The position numbers and the translations under genes were made by a program. The notes under the pieces are model-generated. The model was not told the DNA's origin. It saw only the letters and a list, made by a program, of their open reading frames with translations, and did no database searches. DNA of 64,000 nucleotides from Niebla homalea (lineage: Eukaryota > Ascomycota > Lecanoromycetes > Lecanorales > Ramalinaceae): positions 372,001 to 436,000 of the forward strand of contig JAHGAU010000016.1 in the NCBI GenBank assembly GCA_019925105.1, read 5' to 3'. Shown here piece by piece: positions 43,777 through 52,876 of the stretch (the first letter of the stretch is position 1; each line of letters opens with the position of its first letter).

Positions 43777-44892
43777 ATGCAAGGAGTCATAATCGACGTG
43801 CACACGCATATCTATCCACCAGCTTACCTGTCGCTTCTTCGATCTCGCAAGCAGGTACCGTATCTGCTTGACCCCTCCGAAGATGGCTCTGTCCCGCCCA
43901 GACTCATTATTCTTCCGTCCGATGACGATCCTGGCATCCCCGCAGGTCAACGGGGTCGTCCAATTGACGCCGCATATTCCTCCACGGAGCAGAAAATCAA
44001 CTTCATGAACACGCACAAGATCCGCACCAGTATCTTGAGTCTGGCCAACCCGTGGCTAGATTTCCTGCCGGCGTCGGAAGGTCCAGGATGGGCACAGAAG
44101 ATCAACACCGAGCTTGATGATATCTGCGCCAGGAGCAAGGGCCGACTGTTGGCGTTTGGTGCGTTGCCACTATCAGCATCCGGCGAAGACATCTGTCACT
44201 CCATCCGCACGCTCTCCCAATTCCGCCACGTTCAAGGGATCATAATGGGGACTTCCGGTCTCGGTCAGGGGCTGGACGATCCATCGTTGGATGAAGTCTA
44301 CGGTGCCTTGCAGGACACGCAGACCCTGGTTTTCCTCCATCCGCATTACGGCCTGCCGAGTTCTGTCTTCGGACCCAGGGCGAGCGAGTCTGGCCACGTG
44401 TTGCCCTTGTCGCTGGGCTTTCCTTTGGAGACCACGATTGCCTTCACGCGCATGTATCTCGCCGGGGTTTTCGACCGCTTTCCACGTTTGCAAATCCTCA
44501 TCGCCCACGCGGGTGCCACAGTGCCGTTTCTGTCAGGACGGATCATGAGTTGTGTGGAGCATGAACGACACTACTGCGACGCAGCTGGCATCCGCGGCGG
44601 TGGACCGCAACGAAGTCTTTCGGAAGTCTTGGGAACAAACACCTGGCTAGATGCAGTGGTCTATTCGTCGACCGCTGTTAAAGCTGCAGCGGAAATTGTG
44701 GGCAAAGATCGCGTCATGTTTGGCAGTGATCATCCATTTTTTCCACCGCTCCAACCTGGGGCTCAGGTGTGGGAAAGTGTGCAGACGAATGTGAAGGCGA
44801 TTCAAGAAGCGTTCAAGGATGATGAGGTGGTAGTCAAAGACGTACTGGGGCGCAATGCTGCAAGGCTATTCAACATCCCCATCGAATATTGA
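43777..44892 (+). CDS. ACMSD-like amidohydrolase (metal-dependent decarboxylase)
   Basis: It is a single exon of 371 residues of amidohydrolase family 2 (TIM barrel). Metal ligands are visible: His9 and His11 (DVHTHIYPP), His188 (FLHPHYG), His244 (IAHAGA) and Asp318 (FGSDHPFF). The N-terminal block YLSLLRSR and the SLANPWLDF stretch resemble 2-amino-3-carboxymuconate-6-semialdehyde decarboxylase, which diverts the kynurenine pathway towards picolinate. Close relatives decarboxylate aromatic acids such as orsellinate or 6-methylsalicylate, so the substrate remains open. It starts 97 bp after the preceding gene on the same strand, an unusually tight tandem for this window. Confidence 0.88.
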   Translation: MQGVIIDVHTHIYPPAYLSLLRSRKQVPYLLDPSEDGSVPPRLIILPSDDDPGIPAGQRGRPIDAAYSSTEQKINFMNTHKIRTSILSLANPWLDFLPASEGPGWAQKINTELDDICARSKGRLLAFGALPLSASGEDICHSIRTLSQFRHVQGIIMGTSGLGQGLDDPSLDEVYGALQDTQTLVFLHPHYGLPSSVFGPRASESGHVLPLSLGFPLETTIAFTRMYLAGVFDRFPRLQILIAHAGATVPFLSGRIMSCVEHERHYCDAAGIRGGGPQRSLSEVLGTNTWLDAVVYSSTAVKAAAEIVGKDRVMFGSDHPFFPPLQPGAQVWESVQTNVKAIQEAFKDDEVVVKDVLGRNAARLFNIPIEY

Positions 44893-45760
44893 AGCGAGCT
44901 TCCCCATGATGGTCGACATCAATTCTAAAGATGCTGTTCCTTGTGACTTTGGTCCCGCTTGGACAGATTCATTCTCCGAGGAAGATGACTTACGAGTTGT
45001 GTCATGGATCTCGAGCGGACGAATGCAAATTGTAGAATTTGGCATGAAGACAGAACTGAAGAAGTAATTGGCCTTACCCCGGATTTTCATACGTAAGAAG
45101 TACCCCGGGAGGCTGCAGCAGTGCATCTGCCTGACGTAACATTAATTACCCAATTGGAGCCAGTGCCACAGCCCAAGCTGCACAACGGCGCATGCGCGAC
45201 ATCGGCAGTTATTGCTCATGCCTCATATACGCAGCCCTTGACGCCATTTCGACCTTTGGAGGCGTCACTACCACCTTTTTGGAGTAGTTCTTATCATTTT
45301 TGCTCCATGACCGAGAATACATTATTCAGATTTACAGGAAGAGAACAGGAGACTGGAGGGAAGGGAATGCTGCGAACTCAATTCGTACATTATTAGTATC
45401 CCCAACGCGAGCAACTTCGACCGGCCAATTCGCTACCCTTTAGGCTGATGAACTAGATTCACGCCCCTCATTCGCTCTGTCATGAAAATCATCGGACCTT
45501 TGTCCTCCACCTAGAGTCCCAGACACAACCACACAAATCACGCGTGAGACCGGAGAATTACTCGAGAATTACTCGAACATTACTCGAACATAACTCTATT
45601 TCTTTGTGTCTCGCTCCACTCGTCATACCAGGCAAAAACCACGCCACTTAAGGTCCCACCTCGAATAAAAAGAAGAGAATGCCTTCGCCTGGCATGCCGT
45701 CTCTCACCCTTCAATCCGTCCTCACTGCACATCCACGACTACCCACTTCCGCCACTCAGC
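44893..45760. promoter_or_regulatory. Intergenic region and promoter of the arrestin gene
   Basis: There is no gene here. A palindrome TCACGCGTGA lies at 45538-45547, directly followed by an 11-bp tandem repeat (see the repeat at 45553). The short frame at 45121-45396 has no recognisable feature. Confidence 0.4.
45553..45596. repeat. 11-bp tandem repeat, about four copies
   Basis: Units ATTACTCGAGA, ATTACTCGAAC, ATTACTCGAAC and a partial ATAACTC follow each other about 165-200 bp upstream of the arrestin start codon. The two inner copies are identical. Confidence 0.8.
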
Positions 45761-47119
45761 ATGCCAAAGCCAACAGGCATCCGCGCCCTGAGTCGCCCCT
45801 TCACGCTTCACAGTAACTCCAACAAAGCTGTCAAGGACGACTCTCTCTACCACCAGAACCACCATTCATCACACTTTGAGCGAGGAGACCGACAGCGGTC
45901 TCTGGCTCTGGGCAGAACGGAAATCTTCAACACCAAAGACAAGCGGAAGTCCAGCCCCAAGCCGTTGCCCCAGATGGGTCCAGCAAAGCCAGCAAAGCTC
46001 GTGGTCGACATGGAGTCTCCTCCATTGGTCTTCCACGGGACGACCCATCAAAGCACAGGCGCTTTGCTATCCGGACAGCTTCTGTTAACCGTCACCGATC
46101 CGGAAATTACCCTTCAGGAGTTCACCATGGCTCTCGAAGCCAGGGTCACCACTAAGAAGCCAGTCGCCAAAGGTTGCCCCGATTGCATCACCAAATTGAA
46201 CCAGCTCTTCTCTTGGAATTTCCTTTCCGAGCCTACACTGTTCAAGAGAGGCACCCATACCTTTCCTTTCTCCCATCTCTTGCCTGGCCATTTGCCCGCA
46301 ACGTCCGAGAGCGATCTTGGGCAAGTTGGCTACAACCTTTGCGCCAAGGGGACAACGGCACTCCATGATTCCATCAACGTTCAACGTCCCTTGTATGTCC
46401 AGCGAGCCTTGATGCCTGGAATGGACAAGAACAGCATCCGCATATTCCCTCCAACAAACCTGACAGCCACCGTTGTGACTCCCTCCGTCATCCACCCCAT
46501 GGGCACCTTCCCGGTGCAGATGCGCCTGTCGGGTATCGTGGATAGACCTCTCAAAGACGTGCAACGCCGCTGGCGCATACGCAAGATGAGCTGGAGGATT
46601 GAGGAGCAAAACCGCATCATCAGCGCTGCCTGCAATAGGCACGCCCAGCGCCTCGGCGGGCAGGGAAAGGGCATCTTGCATGAGGATACGAGGACAATCG
46701 GTGCCGAGGACCTCAAGTCTGGCTGGAAGACAGATTTCGAATCGGCTGGCGGCCAGATCGAGATCGAATTCACCGCAGGCATCCGAGCCAACTCTCATCC
46801 GGTCTGCGACGTTGAATCGCCCACTGGTCTTTCGTCCTCTCACCATTTGTTGCTTGAGCTCATCGTGGCGGAGGAGCAGACTTCAATCAAACACGGAAAA
46901 TATGCGACGCCGACTGGGTCAGCCAGAGTGCTACGTATGCAGTTCAAGCTCACCCTTACGGAACGCGCAGGGCTGGGCATTAGCTGGGATGAGGAGATGC
47001 CTCCTGTGTATGAAGATGTGCCGAATTCACCGCCGGGCTACACCAAGATGGACGATTTCGATGGAGATTTGGCTACTCTCCCACAAATCGAAGACCTTGA
47101 TCAGATTAGACCGTATTGA
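45761..47119 (+). CDS. Alpha-arrestin-like protein of the LDB19/Art1 type
   Basis: It is a single exon of 452 residues. After a Ser/His-rich N-terminus the arrestin-like beta domain begins near residue 77 (AKLVVDMESPPLVFHGTTHQ), with GALLSGQLLLTV and FPFSHLLPGHLPAT. A CPDC motif near residue 138 is typical of the LDB19 subfamily. The C-terminal arrestin part ends in FKLTLTERAGLGISW. Two PPxY-type motifs follow at once, PPVY and PPGY, which are docking sites for the WW domains of the ubiquitin ligase Rsp5. Its expected role is to recruit Rsp5 to plasma-membrane nutrient transporters for endocytosis; the cargo cannot be told. Confidence 0.88.
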   Translation: MPKPTGIRALSRPFTLHSNSNKAVKDDSLYHQNHHSSHFERGDRQRSLALGRTEIFNTKDKRKSSPKPLPQMGPAKPAKLVVDMESPPLVFHGTTHQSTGALLSGQLLLTVTDPEITLQEFTMALEARVTTKKPVAKGCPDCITKLNQLFSWNFLSEPTLFKRGTHTFPFSHLLPGHLPATSESDLGQVGYNLCAKGTTALHDSINVQRPLYVQRALMPGMDKNSIRIFPPTNLTATVVTPSVIHPMGTFPVQMRLSGIVDRPLKDVQRRWRIRKMSWRIEEQNRIISAACNRHAQRLGGQGKGILHEDTRTIGAEDLKSGWKTDFESAGGQIEIEFTAGIRANSHPVCDVESPTGLSSSHHLLLELIVAEEQTSIKHGKYATPTGSARVLRMQFKLTLTERAGLGISWDEEMPPVYEDVPNSPPGYTKMDDFDGDLATLPQIEDLDQIRPY

Positions 47120-47399
47120 GCATTTTTTTTTTGGTCTTGAATACTCAAAAACGGGACCGAATATACCTTGGAGGCTTTGACTACTGTTTCGTGATCTATC
47201 ATTAGCGTGTGGAACCAGCGTGGGTGTTTGGAATCATACCTGAAAATTGCAGCGTCTTTGGAAATAGTTTGGCCAGCAATAGCAATTAGAAAAGCATTGA
47301 TCGACCTGTCTTGGTACAGGATCGCCCTTTTCTGTTATTTGTTGCGCAATCAGTGACATACAAGATGACCTTCTCTCTTTGACCCCAATATGTGAGCTA

Positions 47400-48077
47400 T
47401 CAAAGGAGGGAATACCCAACCCACCATCCCCAACTCGCCACAATGGCCAACGTCGCAACCGCGACCTCCCATCTCAACTCGACGACCGCCCATATCCAAA
47501 GCGTCCCCAGCGGCGGCGCCTTCCGCATGGTAGCCAGATAAGCATCAGTGTTCGTCGTCTTGACCAACCAGCATCCACACGCCACACTCGCGATTCCAAA
47601 GAAGAGTTGAGCAAAAGGGCGGGCCGCGCGCGGGTGCAAAGCCGCTACAAGCAGGAGCAGTAACCATGGGGTCGGCGACGCAATGGTGGTTTCATAGAGG
47701 AGCGCGGGCACTGAGGGTGGGGTTTGGGCATATTGGTTGTGGACCAGGACGGTCAGTGTCAGGTGGAGGAGGCTGAGGCTGATGGTGTAGAGGGCAATGT
47801 CTAGGTATAGGGAGGATGCATCAGCCTCTGCAGCGACATCGCTCCTGTCGGCGGGATCGGCTGTGATGGAGCCATCACGGTTGATTTTGGTCGTGCTGAT
47901 GGACACTGGTGTGGTAGAGGAGGATCCTAAAAGCTCTCGCTCCTCCGCAAGCTGGACGAGGGCCTTCGAGGTGGCGGGGGGGCCTCGTGTGGGTTGTTCG
48001 AGCTTGATGCCATCCCCCTTCTCCCGGGCCCGAGCTCGTCTTTCCTTGCGGTTGCGAGGCGTGGAAGAGCCTGACAT
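47400..48077 (-). CDS. Small multi-spanning membrane protein of unknown function
   Basis: It is a single exon of 225 residues. The N-terminus is basic and Ser-rich (TPRNRKERRARAREKGDG), and about 80 disordered residues precede the membrane part. Four hydrophobic stretches follow: LDIALYTISLSLLHLTLTVL, PWLLLLLVAALHP, LFFGIASVACGCWLV and VAVATLAIVASWGWWVGYSL. The layout resembles uncharacterised fungal DUF7719-like proteins. An ER location is a guess. Initiation at the ATG at 48077 is preferred to the GTG two codons upstream. Confidence 0.75.
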   Translation of the reverse strand: MSGSSTPRNRKERRARAREKGDGIKLEQPTRGPPATSKALVQLAEERELLGSSSTTPVSISTTKINRDGSITADPADRSDVAAEADASSLYLDIALYTISLSLLHLTLTVLVHNQYAQTPPSVPALLYETTIASPTPWLLLLLVAALHPRAARPFAQLFFGIASVACGCWLVKTTNTDAYLATMRKAPPLGTLWIWAVVELRWEVAVATLAIVASWGWWVGYSLL

Positions 48078-48733
48078 GGACACAAGGCCGGGGAGACATG
48101 AGAAGGGAAAGTAGGTATCTACTTCATGATCACTGTTTATCTACGGATGGTAGGTAGACTTAAATTAGAAATCGGACCTCGGCGTTTCCCGGCTTTTTTA
48201 TTGTCCGGGTTGATTTCATGAACTTTTTCTCTAAATCACTGTTTAGCTACCTACTCAAAGTACGTATACATAATCTTTATAGCTCATAGAAGCCTTGATG
48301 TTAATCCTAATTAACATAAAGCCGTTCTAGTTGAGATCTAAGGGAGTATTACGATGCTTGGAATTTCACTCGAGTTTCAGGTCAATCCAGCCCTGATTGC
48401 CCCGTAACTGCCCCATTACCCCACCAGGAAATCCGAGTTCCGGGGTTCAACAATACACATCTACTCTACCAGCAGCCATCTACCCAGAACTACGAAATGG
48501 AATCTTAAACTTGGATCATGGATTCTTCATTATACAAAGATGCAGTCTACCTACATTGACCCTATCCAAAATTGTGGTTGTTCAATGCGTAACTGAAGTG
48601 TGGTTTTGATAAAAAATTCATGAAATCGATCACAAAGATTCCGGACCCGACAAGGAAAAAGCATAAAGGGGTAAACAGTTCTCCAACTCATGGGACACGC
48701 GTTGAAAGCTTCTCCGGTATTCGCAACATAGAC
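48078..48733. promoter_or_regulatory. Divergent promoter of the multi-TM protein gene and gpi12
   Basis: It contains four GTAGGTA/TACCTAC motifs (48111, 48150, 48248, 48548) and a 16-bp direct repeat (ATCACTGTTTATCTAC at 48129, with one mismatch at 48235). The frame of the downstream gene is open from 48620, but the conserved protein starts at 48734. Confidence 0.45.
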
Positions 48734-49612
48734 ATGGAGCTATACCTAGCTCTGGCCATCCCAATACTCATCGGGACAGCCTGGCTATTCACGGCCAACA
48801 TCACACGAACAACTCTGCCAACGCTCCAAGGCAAACGGATCTGCCTTCTCATCGCGCATCCAGATGACGAAGCCATGTTCTTCTCCCCCACAATCGCGGC
48901 CCTGACCACACCCGAGCTCGGCAACCACGTCAAGATATTGTGCCTCAGCAGTGGCAATGCAGACGGCCTGGGAGAGACGCGCAAGAAAGAATTGGCAATC
49001 TCGGCAGGCACCCTGGGCTTGAGACGGGCTGAAGATGTGCTCGTGCTTGAAGACGCTGCTTTTCCCGACAGTATGTCCAAGGCTTGGCCCACTGAGAAGA
49101 TTGCAGATGTCCTGTCGCGCGCCTTCGTTCTCCCCGCCACAGCCAATGGCAAGGCATCCAGCGCCGCCAAAGCTGCGCCCGAGACGACTGTTGATATACT
49201 CATCACCTTTGATAAACGTGGGATCTCTAATCATCCAAACCATGCATCGCTATATCATGGAGCGAGATCGTGGCTGTCGCGGCTTATGAAGGGCAAGGAA
49301 GGATGGAGATGTCCCGTTGAACTGTACACTCTCACTTCTGTTGCTCGCTGGAGGAAGTACATCAGCTTCATCGATTCTCCCATTACCTTGTTCGTAGGGG
49401 CTTTGAGAGGCATTGGTCGCTTTCCAAGATCCAAGCAGCAGAACACATCTGATCTCCTCTTCATCAGTGGAGTACAAGAGTACAGAAGAGGGCAATTGGC
49501 CATGACCCAGGGGCATAAGAGCCAGATGAGGTGGTTTCGCTGGGGTTGGATAGGGGTTGGACGTTACATGATTGTGAACGATCTGAAGAGGGAAAAGGTG
49601 GGATCATCGTAG
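48734..49612 (+). CDS. gpi12: N-acetylglucosaminyl-phosphatidylinositol de-N-acetylase (PIG-L)
   Basis: It catalyses the second step of GPI-anchor synthesis, removing acetate from GlcNAc-PI on the cytosolic face of the ER. It is a single exon of 292 residues. An N-terminal membrane anchor (YLALAIPILIGTAWLF) precedes the catalytic domain. Zinc-binding AHPDDE lies at residues 41-46 and the second motif SNHPNHASLYHG further on. CLSSGNADGLGETRKKEL is a further family hallmark. I chose the ATG that places the hydrophobic anchor at the very N-terminus; the frame is open for 38 codons upstream, starting at the ATG at 48620. Confidence 0.95.
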   Translation: MELYLALAIPILIGTAWLFTANITRTTLPTLQGKRICLLIAHPDDEAMFFSPTIAALTTPELGNHVKILCLSSGNADGLGETRKKELAISAGTLGLRRAEDVLVLEDAAFPDSMSKAWPTEKIADVLSRAFVLPATANGKASSAAKAAPETTVDILITFDKRGISNHPNHASLYHGARSWLSRLMKGKEGWRCPVELYTLTSVARWRKYISFIDSPITLFVGALRGIGRFPRSKQQNTSDLLFISGVQEYRRGQLAMTQGHKSQMRWFRWGWIGVGRYMIVNDLKREKVGSS

Positions 49613-49815
49613 TCGTCTCATTGGTAAATACATGTCTAGTGCATCTGAAGAGTGCATCTGATTTTCAATGGGAAGATGCCTGCATGGTCTCTCATGATGA
49701 GGCCGAAAAGCTCCTTGGCGACCATCACTTCACTTGAGCATTTCCAGCCCGAGCGCCAGCTTTTCAAACATTTCCCTTCTTTCAGGGTTGGTACCCTACT
49801 CCATATCCATCCTGA

Positions 49816-50228
49816 TCAACGTCCCCACGCGGTCCCCGTTATCACTCTTGGTCCATCGCCCGGTTTCCGCACCTGATGTACTGCACCGTCCACCTGCCCT
49901 GCCACACCCTGTTGGGCCTCCCGCTCTGCCCTCCGCTGCCTCTTTTCGAGTAAGTTCTCTTTTCGCTGGCTCAAGGCTCTCAGCTGCCGTTCATTGACAT
50001 CGTCCATCCAGTATCCGAAGCTCCCACCCACGGCGGCGAAGAGGGGGTATCCGAACAATGAGCCTCTATTGAAGAACGGTCGCTGTTCAATGGCTAATGA
50101 CAAGAGCCGTACGGCGACACCTATCGAGATCGAGTCCACATTAGCTTCCATCCATAGGAAACTTGGATGACTTGCTGTATCGAGAAGAACATACCGAAGC
50201 CTGACCAGAATAGGATTCTGTGAGGCAT
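49816..50228 (-). CDS. Mitochondrial complex I 14 kDa subunit (fungal accessory subunit), two exons
   Basis: Exon 1 (50195-50228) encodes MPHRILFWSGFG and exon 2 (49816-50120) the rest, 112 residues. The junction restores FWSGFGVAVRLLSLAIEQRP. A single membrane helix (LFGYPLFAAVGGSFGYWM) is followed by a basic coiled tail (QLRALSQRKENLLEKRQRR). This pattern is that of the small fungal subunit annotated as NADH-ubiquinone oxidoreductase 14 kDa, related to NUXM of Yarrowia. It has no internal redox motif and is thought to be structural. The intron is 74 nt. It is divergent from the Shg1-like gene. The exact subunit name is from memory. Confidence 0.75.
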
Positions 50229-50632
50229 TGTGAAGATGAATTGTAAGAAATGGAGGATCGCTCAGGGCGAGAAAGGGGTGCGCTGTGATATGTATTCCCT
50301 GATGTCGAGCTGATCCAGCTAAGGGAGGAATCTTCTAGGAGATGGAGAAGCAGCGAGTCACCAACAGCGGGATGAGTCACGTGACAGGAAAGAAAAGCCG
50401 AAATTGGGCCGTGAATTTGGGCGCAATGCCGCATCGGCCGCAATCTGCAACTTCCCTTCCCAAGTTCCCATTGTTCACCAATACTCGGAGTGGGCAACTC
50501 GTAATTCGCAAGTCGCTACTCTCGACCTTGGTATTCTTTCCTCGCCTTCTCCCAATTCTCTCTTGTCATCTTCTAAAATTTTGATGACATAGAAGGATTC
50601 TGCATTATCCATTCGGGCAATTGACCCTCTCC
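50229..50632. promoter_or_regulatory. Divergent promoter of the complex I subunit and Shg1 genes
   Basis: A 10-bp palindrome GTCACGTGAC at 50376-50385 contains the CACGTG E-box in the flanking context preferred by Cbf1-type bHLH factors. No gene is seen. Confidence 0.45.
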
Positions 50633-52610
50633 ATGGCCGCCGTGGAGACTGCCTTGAACAAGCGCAGCCTCGACCAGCTCTCCACCCCGGACACCTCCAA
50701 CCCCAAACGATTCAAATCCTCCGATCTTCCTCTCTCCGCAGCACAAAAATCCGCTATAGATGGCCTGGTCCACACCATCAAGAAAAAGGGCATCTACGAT
50801 AAGTTGCGACATGACCTGCTGGCCCAATTTATGGAGAGCGTAAGCTGCACATTCCACCATGTGCCTTGATTCCCCCACTTCGGGATCATTGCTGACTCCC
50901 CAGTCGCTTACGCAGCCGGAAAAGTCAGACTTTACGAGCTCTCTCGAAAAAATCGCTGAAGCAGAGATCGAGCGGGACCCGTCCTGGTTGTCGCAAATTC
51001 GAGGTAAAGCGGCCTCGTTGCTGCAGGGTGTCGTCGACCGCAGCGACGTCTACAAGGATGTCGAGAAATCCCTAGAAAGGCTCATCTCGGACAACATATC
51101 GCACATTGAGTATATCGCCCGGGACATCAGGCGCGCTGACGTTGGAGAGGAGGTGGCCCGAGCAGAGGAACAGCGGGGTCAGAAGACCGATGAGGAATAT
51201 GAGCGGGAGGCCGCTGTGCGCCAGCAGGAGAAGGCCAAGATCAGGGAGCAGGAGGAGACTAAGCGGAAACGAGCCGAGGAAAAGGAGCGGCTGCTGGCCG
51301 AGACCAACAGGAAGATGAAGGAGCTTGAGAAGCTGAGGAAAGATGACCAAAGGCGAAGGGAAAAAGAGGCCCGCAAAGCTGCCGTTCAGAAAGTCCAAGA
51401 GGAGCGTCATCGAAAACACGAGCAAGAGAGGGAGGAGGCTGAGAAGCTACGCCAGCGTGAACGAGATCAAGAGCGAGACCGCTTGGAACAAGAGCGCGAA
51501 GCCTCCATGCTCAAGGAACCGGACACCACATCCGCCTCCCCACTGGTCAAGCTCCCCACAGAGGAAGAGCTCAATGCCGCAGCCTTGGAGGCCATTCTCA
51601 ACGAGAGCGCCGATCTGGCAGCCAGGAACTCGAAGAGAGATGCAGATCATCTGGAAGAGCAAGCGCCGCCTCACCGCTCAGGAAGCGCCTCCATCCCCAA
51701 AGGTCCAGCCGCGGACCGCTTCAAGCTCAGCATCAAGCCCGAACACACTGGGCCCAAATTGAGCTATAGCAGCACCCACCGAGGGGCCGCGCACTTGCCC
51801 TCACCACGATCCGCCATCACGCGCAACGAGAGCCCTTTCCGCCGCTCGTCCATGCAATTGGAGCGCAAGGCATCAATCTCACAAGTCGACGGCCAGGGCC
51901 CGAGCTCGGCCAGTAACAGGGAAGGTGGTCCTCCGTTCTGGGGCGACGATGACGTCGGCCGCCACCGGTCTCGCCATCGAGACTCCGAAGAGAACGGTTA
52001 CCGCAGTTCCAGCCGCCGGCGAGAGTCCATCCGAGATGGCAGCCGGGACTTTGAACACGATTCGCGCGAATACTACGACGGCAGCAAGAAGGATCGCTAT
52101 TCAAACAGCGGTGGGGGTGGCATGAGCAAGTCTCGCGAGACCTTCGACGAGCACACCGGCCGCCCTCGAGCGCGCATCGACGACCCGCCCCAGAATATCG
52201 ATCGCTACGTCCCAGGCAAGGGCACCGTAACCTCGCGACCCAGAGGCGTGGATGGTAGCAGGGATACGGAGCGGGGGTCACGGAGCAGCCATCATCGCAG
52301 TGAGCGGGATCACGGCCGGGACCGGGACCGGGACCGGGACCGGAATCACCGGCGGAGCGACTACAGCGATCGTGACAGAGATGGGCGAGATGGGCGGGAT
52401 AAAGATAGAGGGGATAGGGGGGACAGAGAGGAGTATCATCACCACCGGCGAGATAGGGATAGTAGGGATGGGAATGATTCTCGCGGCTACCGCCGAGATC
52501 GGGATCGGGATCGGGATCGGGATCGTGAGAAGGAGTACGACAGGCCATCGCACCGGCCTAGGAGGGATCCGGCCCCCGAGAAGATCGATCGTTATGTACC
52601 CGATCAATGA
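50633..52610 (+). CDS. shg1: COMPASS component Shg1-domain protein (two exons)
   Basis: Exons 50633-50839 and 50904-52610 give 637 residues. The Shg1/BOD1 domain spans about residues 40-140: DGLVHTIKKKGIYDKLRHDL, then across the 64-nt intron FMESSLTQPEKSDF, and ALSO-typical helices through DVEKSLERLISDNI. Shg1 is a subunit of the Set1/COMPASS H3K4 methyltransferase in yeast. A long charged coiled coil (about residues 165-270, Glu/Arg/Lys) follows, then a disordered region and an RD-rich tail (DRDRDRDR runs) with PPQNIDRYVPGKG and a terminal IDRYVPDQ. This is much larger than yeast Shg1, but long charged tails occur in filamentous fungi. The RD runs reflect simple DNA repeats. Confidence 0.88.
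52315..52525. repeat. Short hexamer repeats encoding RD dipeptides
   Basis: GGGACC units repeat about four to five times near 52317-52341, and GGGATC units about four times near 52499-52523. Both lie inside the Shg1-like coding frame and encode Arg-Asp runs. They are GC-rich and also keep other frames open. Confidence 0.75.
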
Positions 52611-52876
52611 TGAGGAGAAGACAGATGTTGGAGAAGACTGAGCGGGATCTCAGGGCTGTTGAGGTAACGTGTTCGAGACTTTGGACTCTCATGTCTGTGA
52701 TGGTATGGGACGATGTAAGATCGGGATCATTCCGACCTCAAGTATCTTGATCAGTTATCTTTATTGGGTATTCTATCTATGTCTTGTCTTATGAACTCCT
52801 GTCCACTGAAGACGTCTTGGGCATCCAAGCGATGCTTCCAAAGCTGATTCGTACTCTACCTATAACAACTGGGTGC

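Noticed and set aside
46085..46846. 253-codon minus-strand frame within the arrestin gene
   Set aside because: It is fully antisense to a conserved coding region, with no family motif.
39409..49612. Secondary-metabolite gene cluster
   Set aside because: An oxygenase and an aromatic-acid-type decarboxylase are present, but there is no backbone synthase, transporter or pathway regulator. The neighbours are housekeeping genes.
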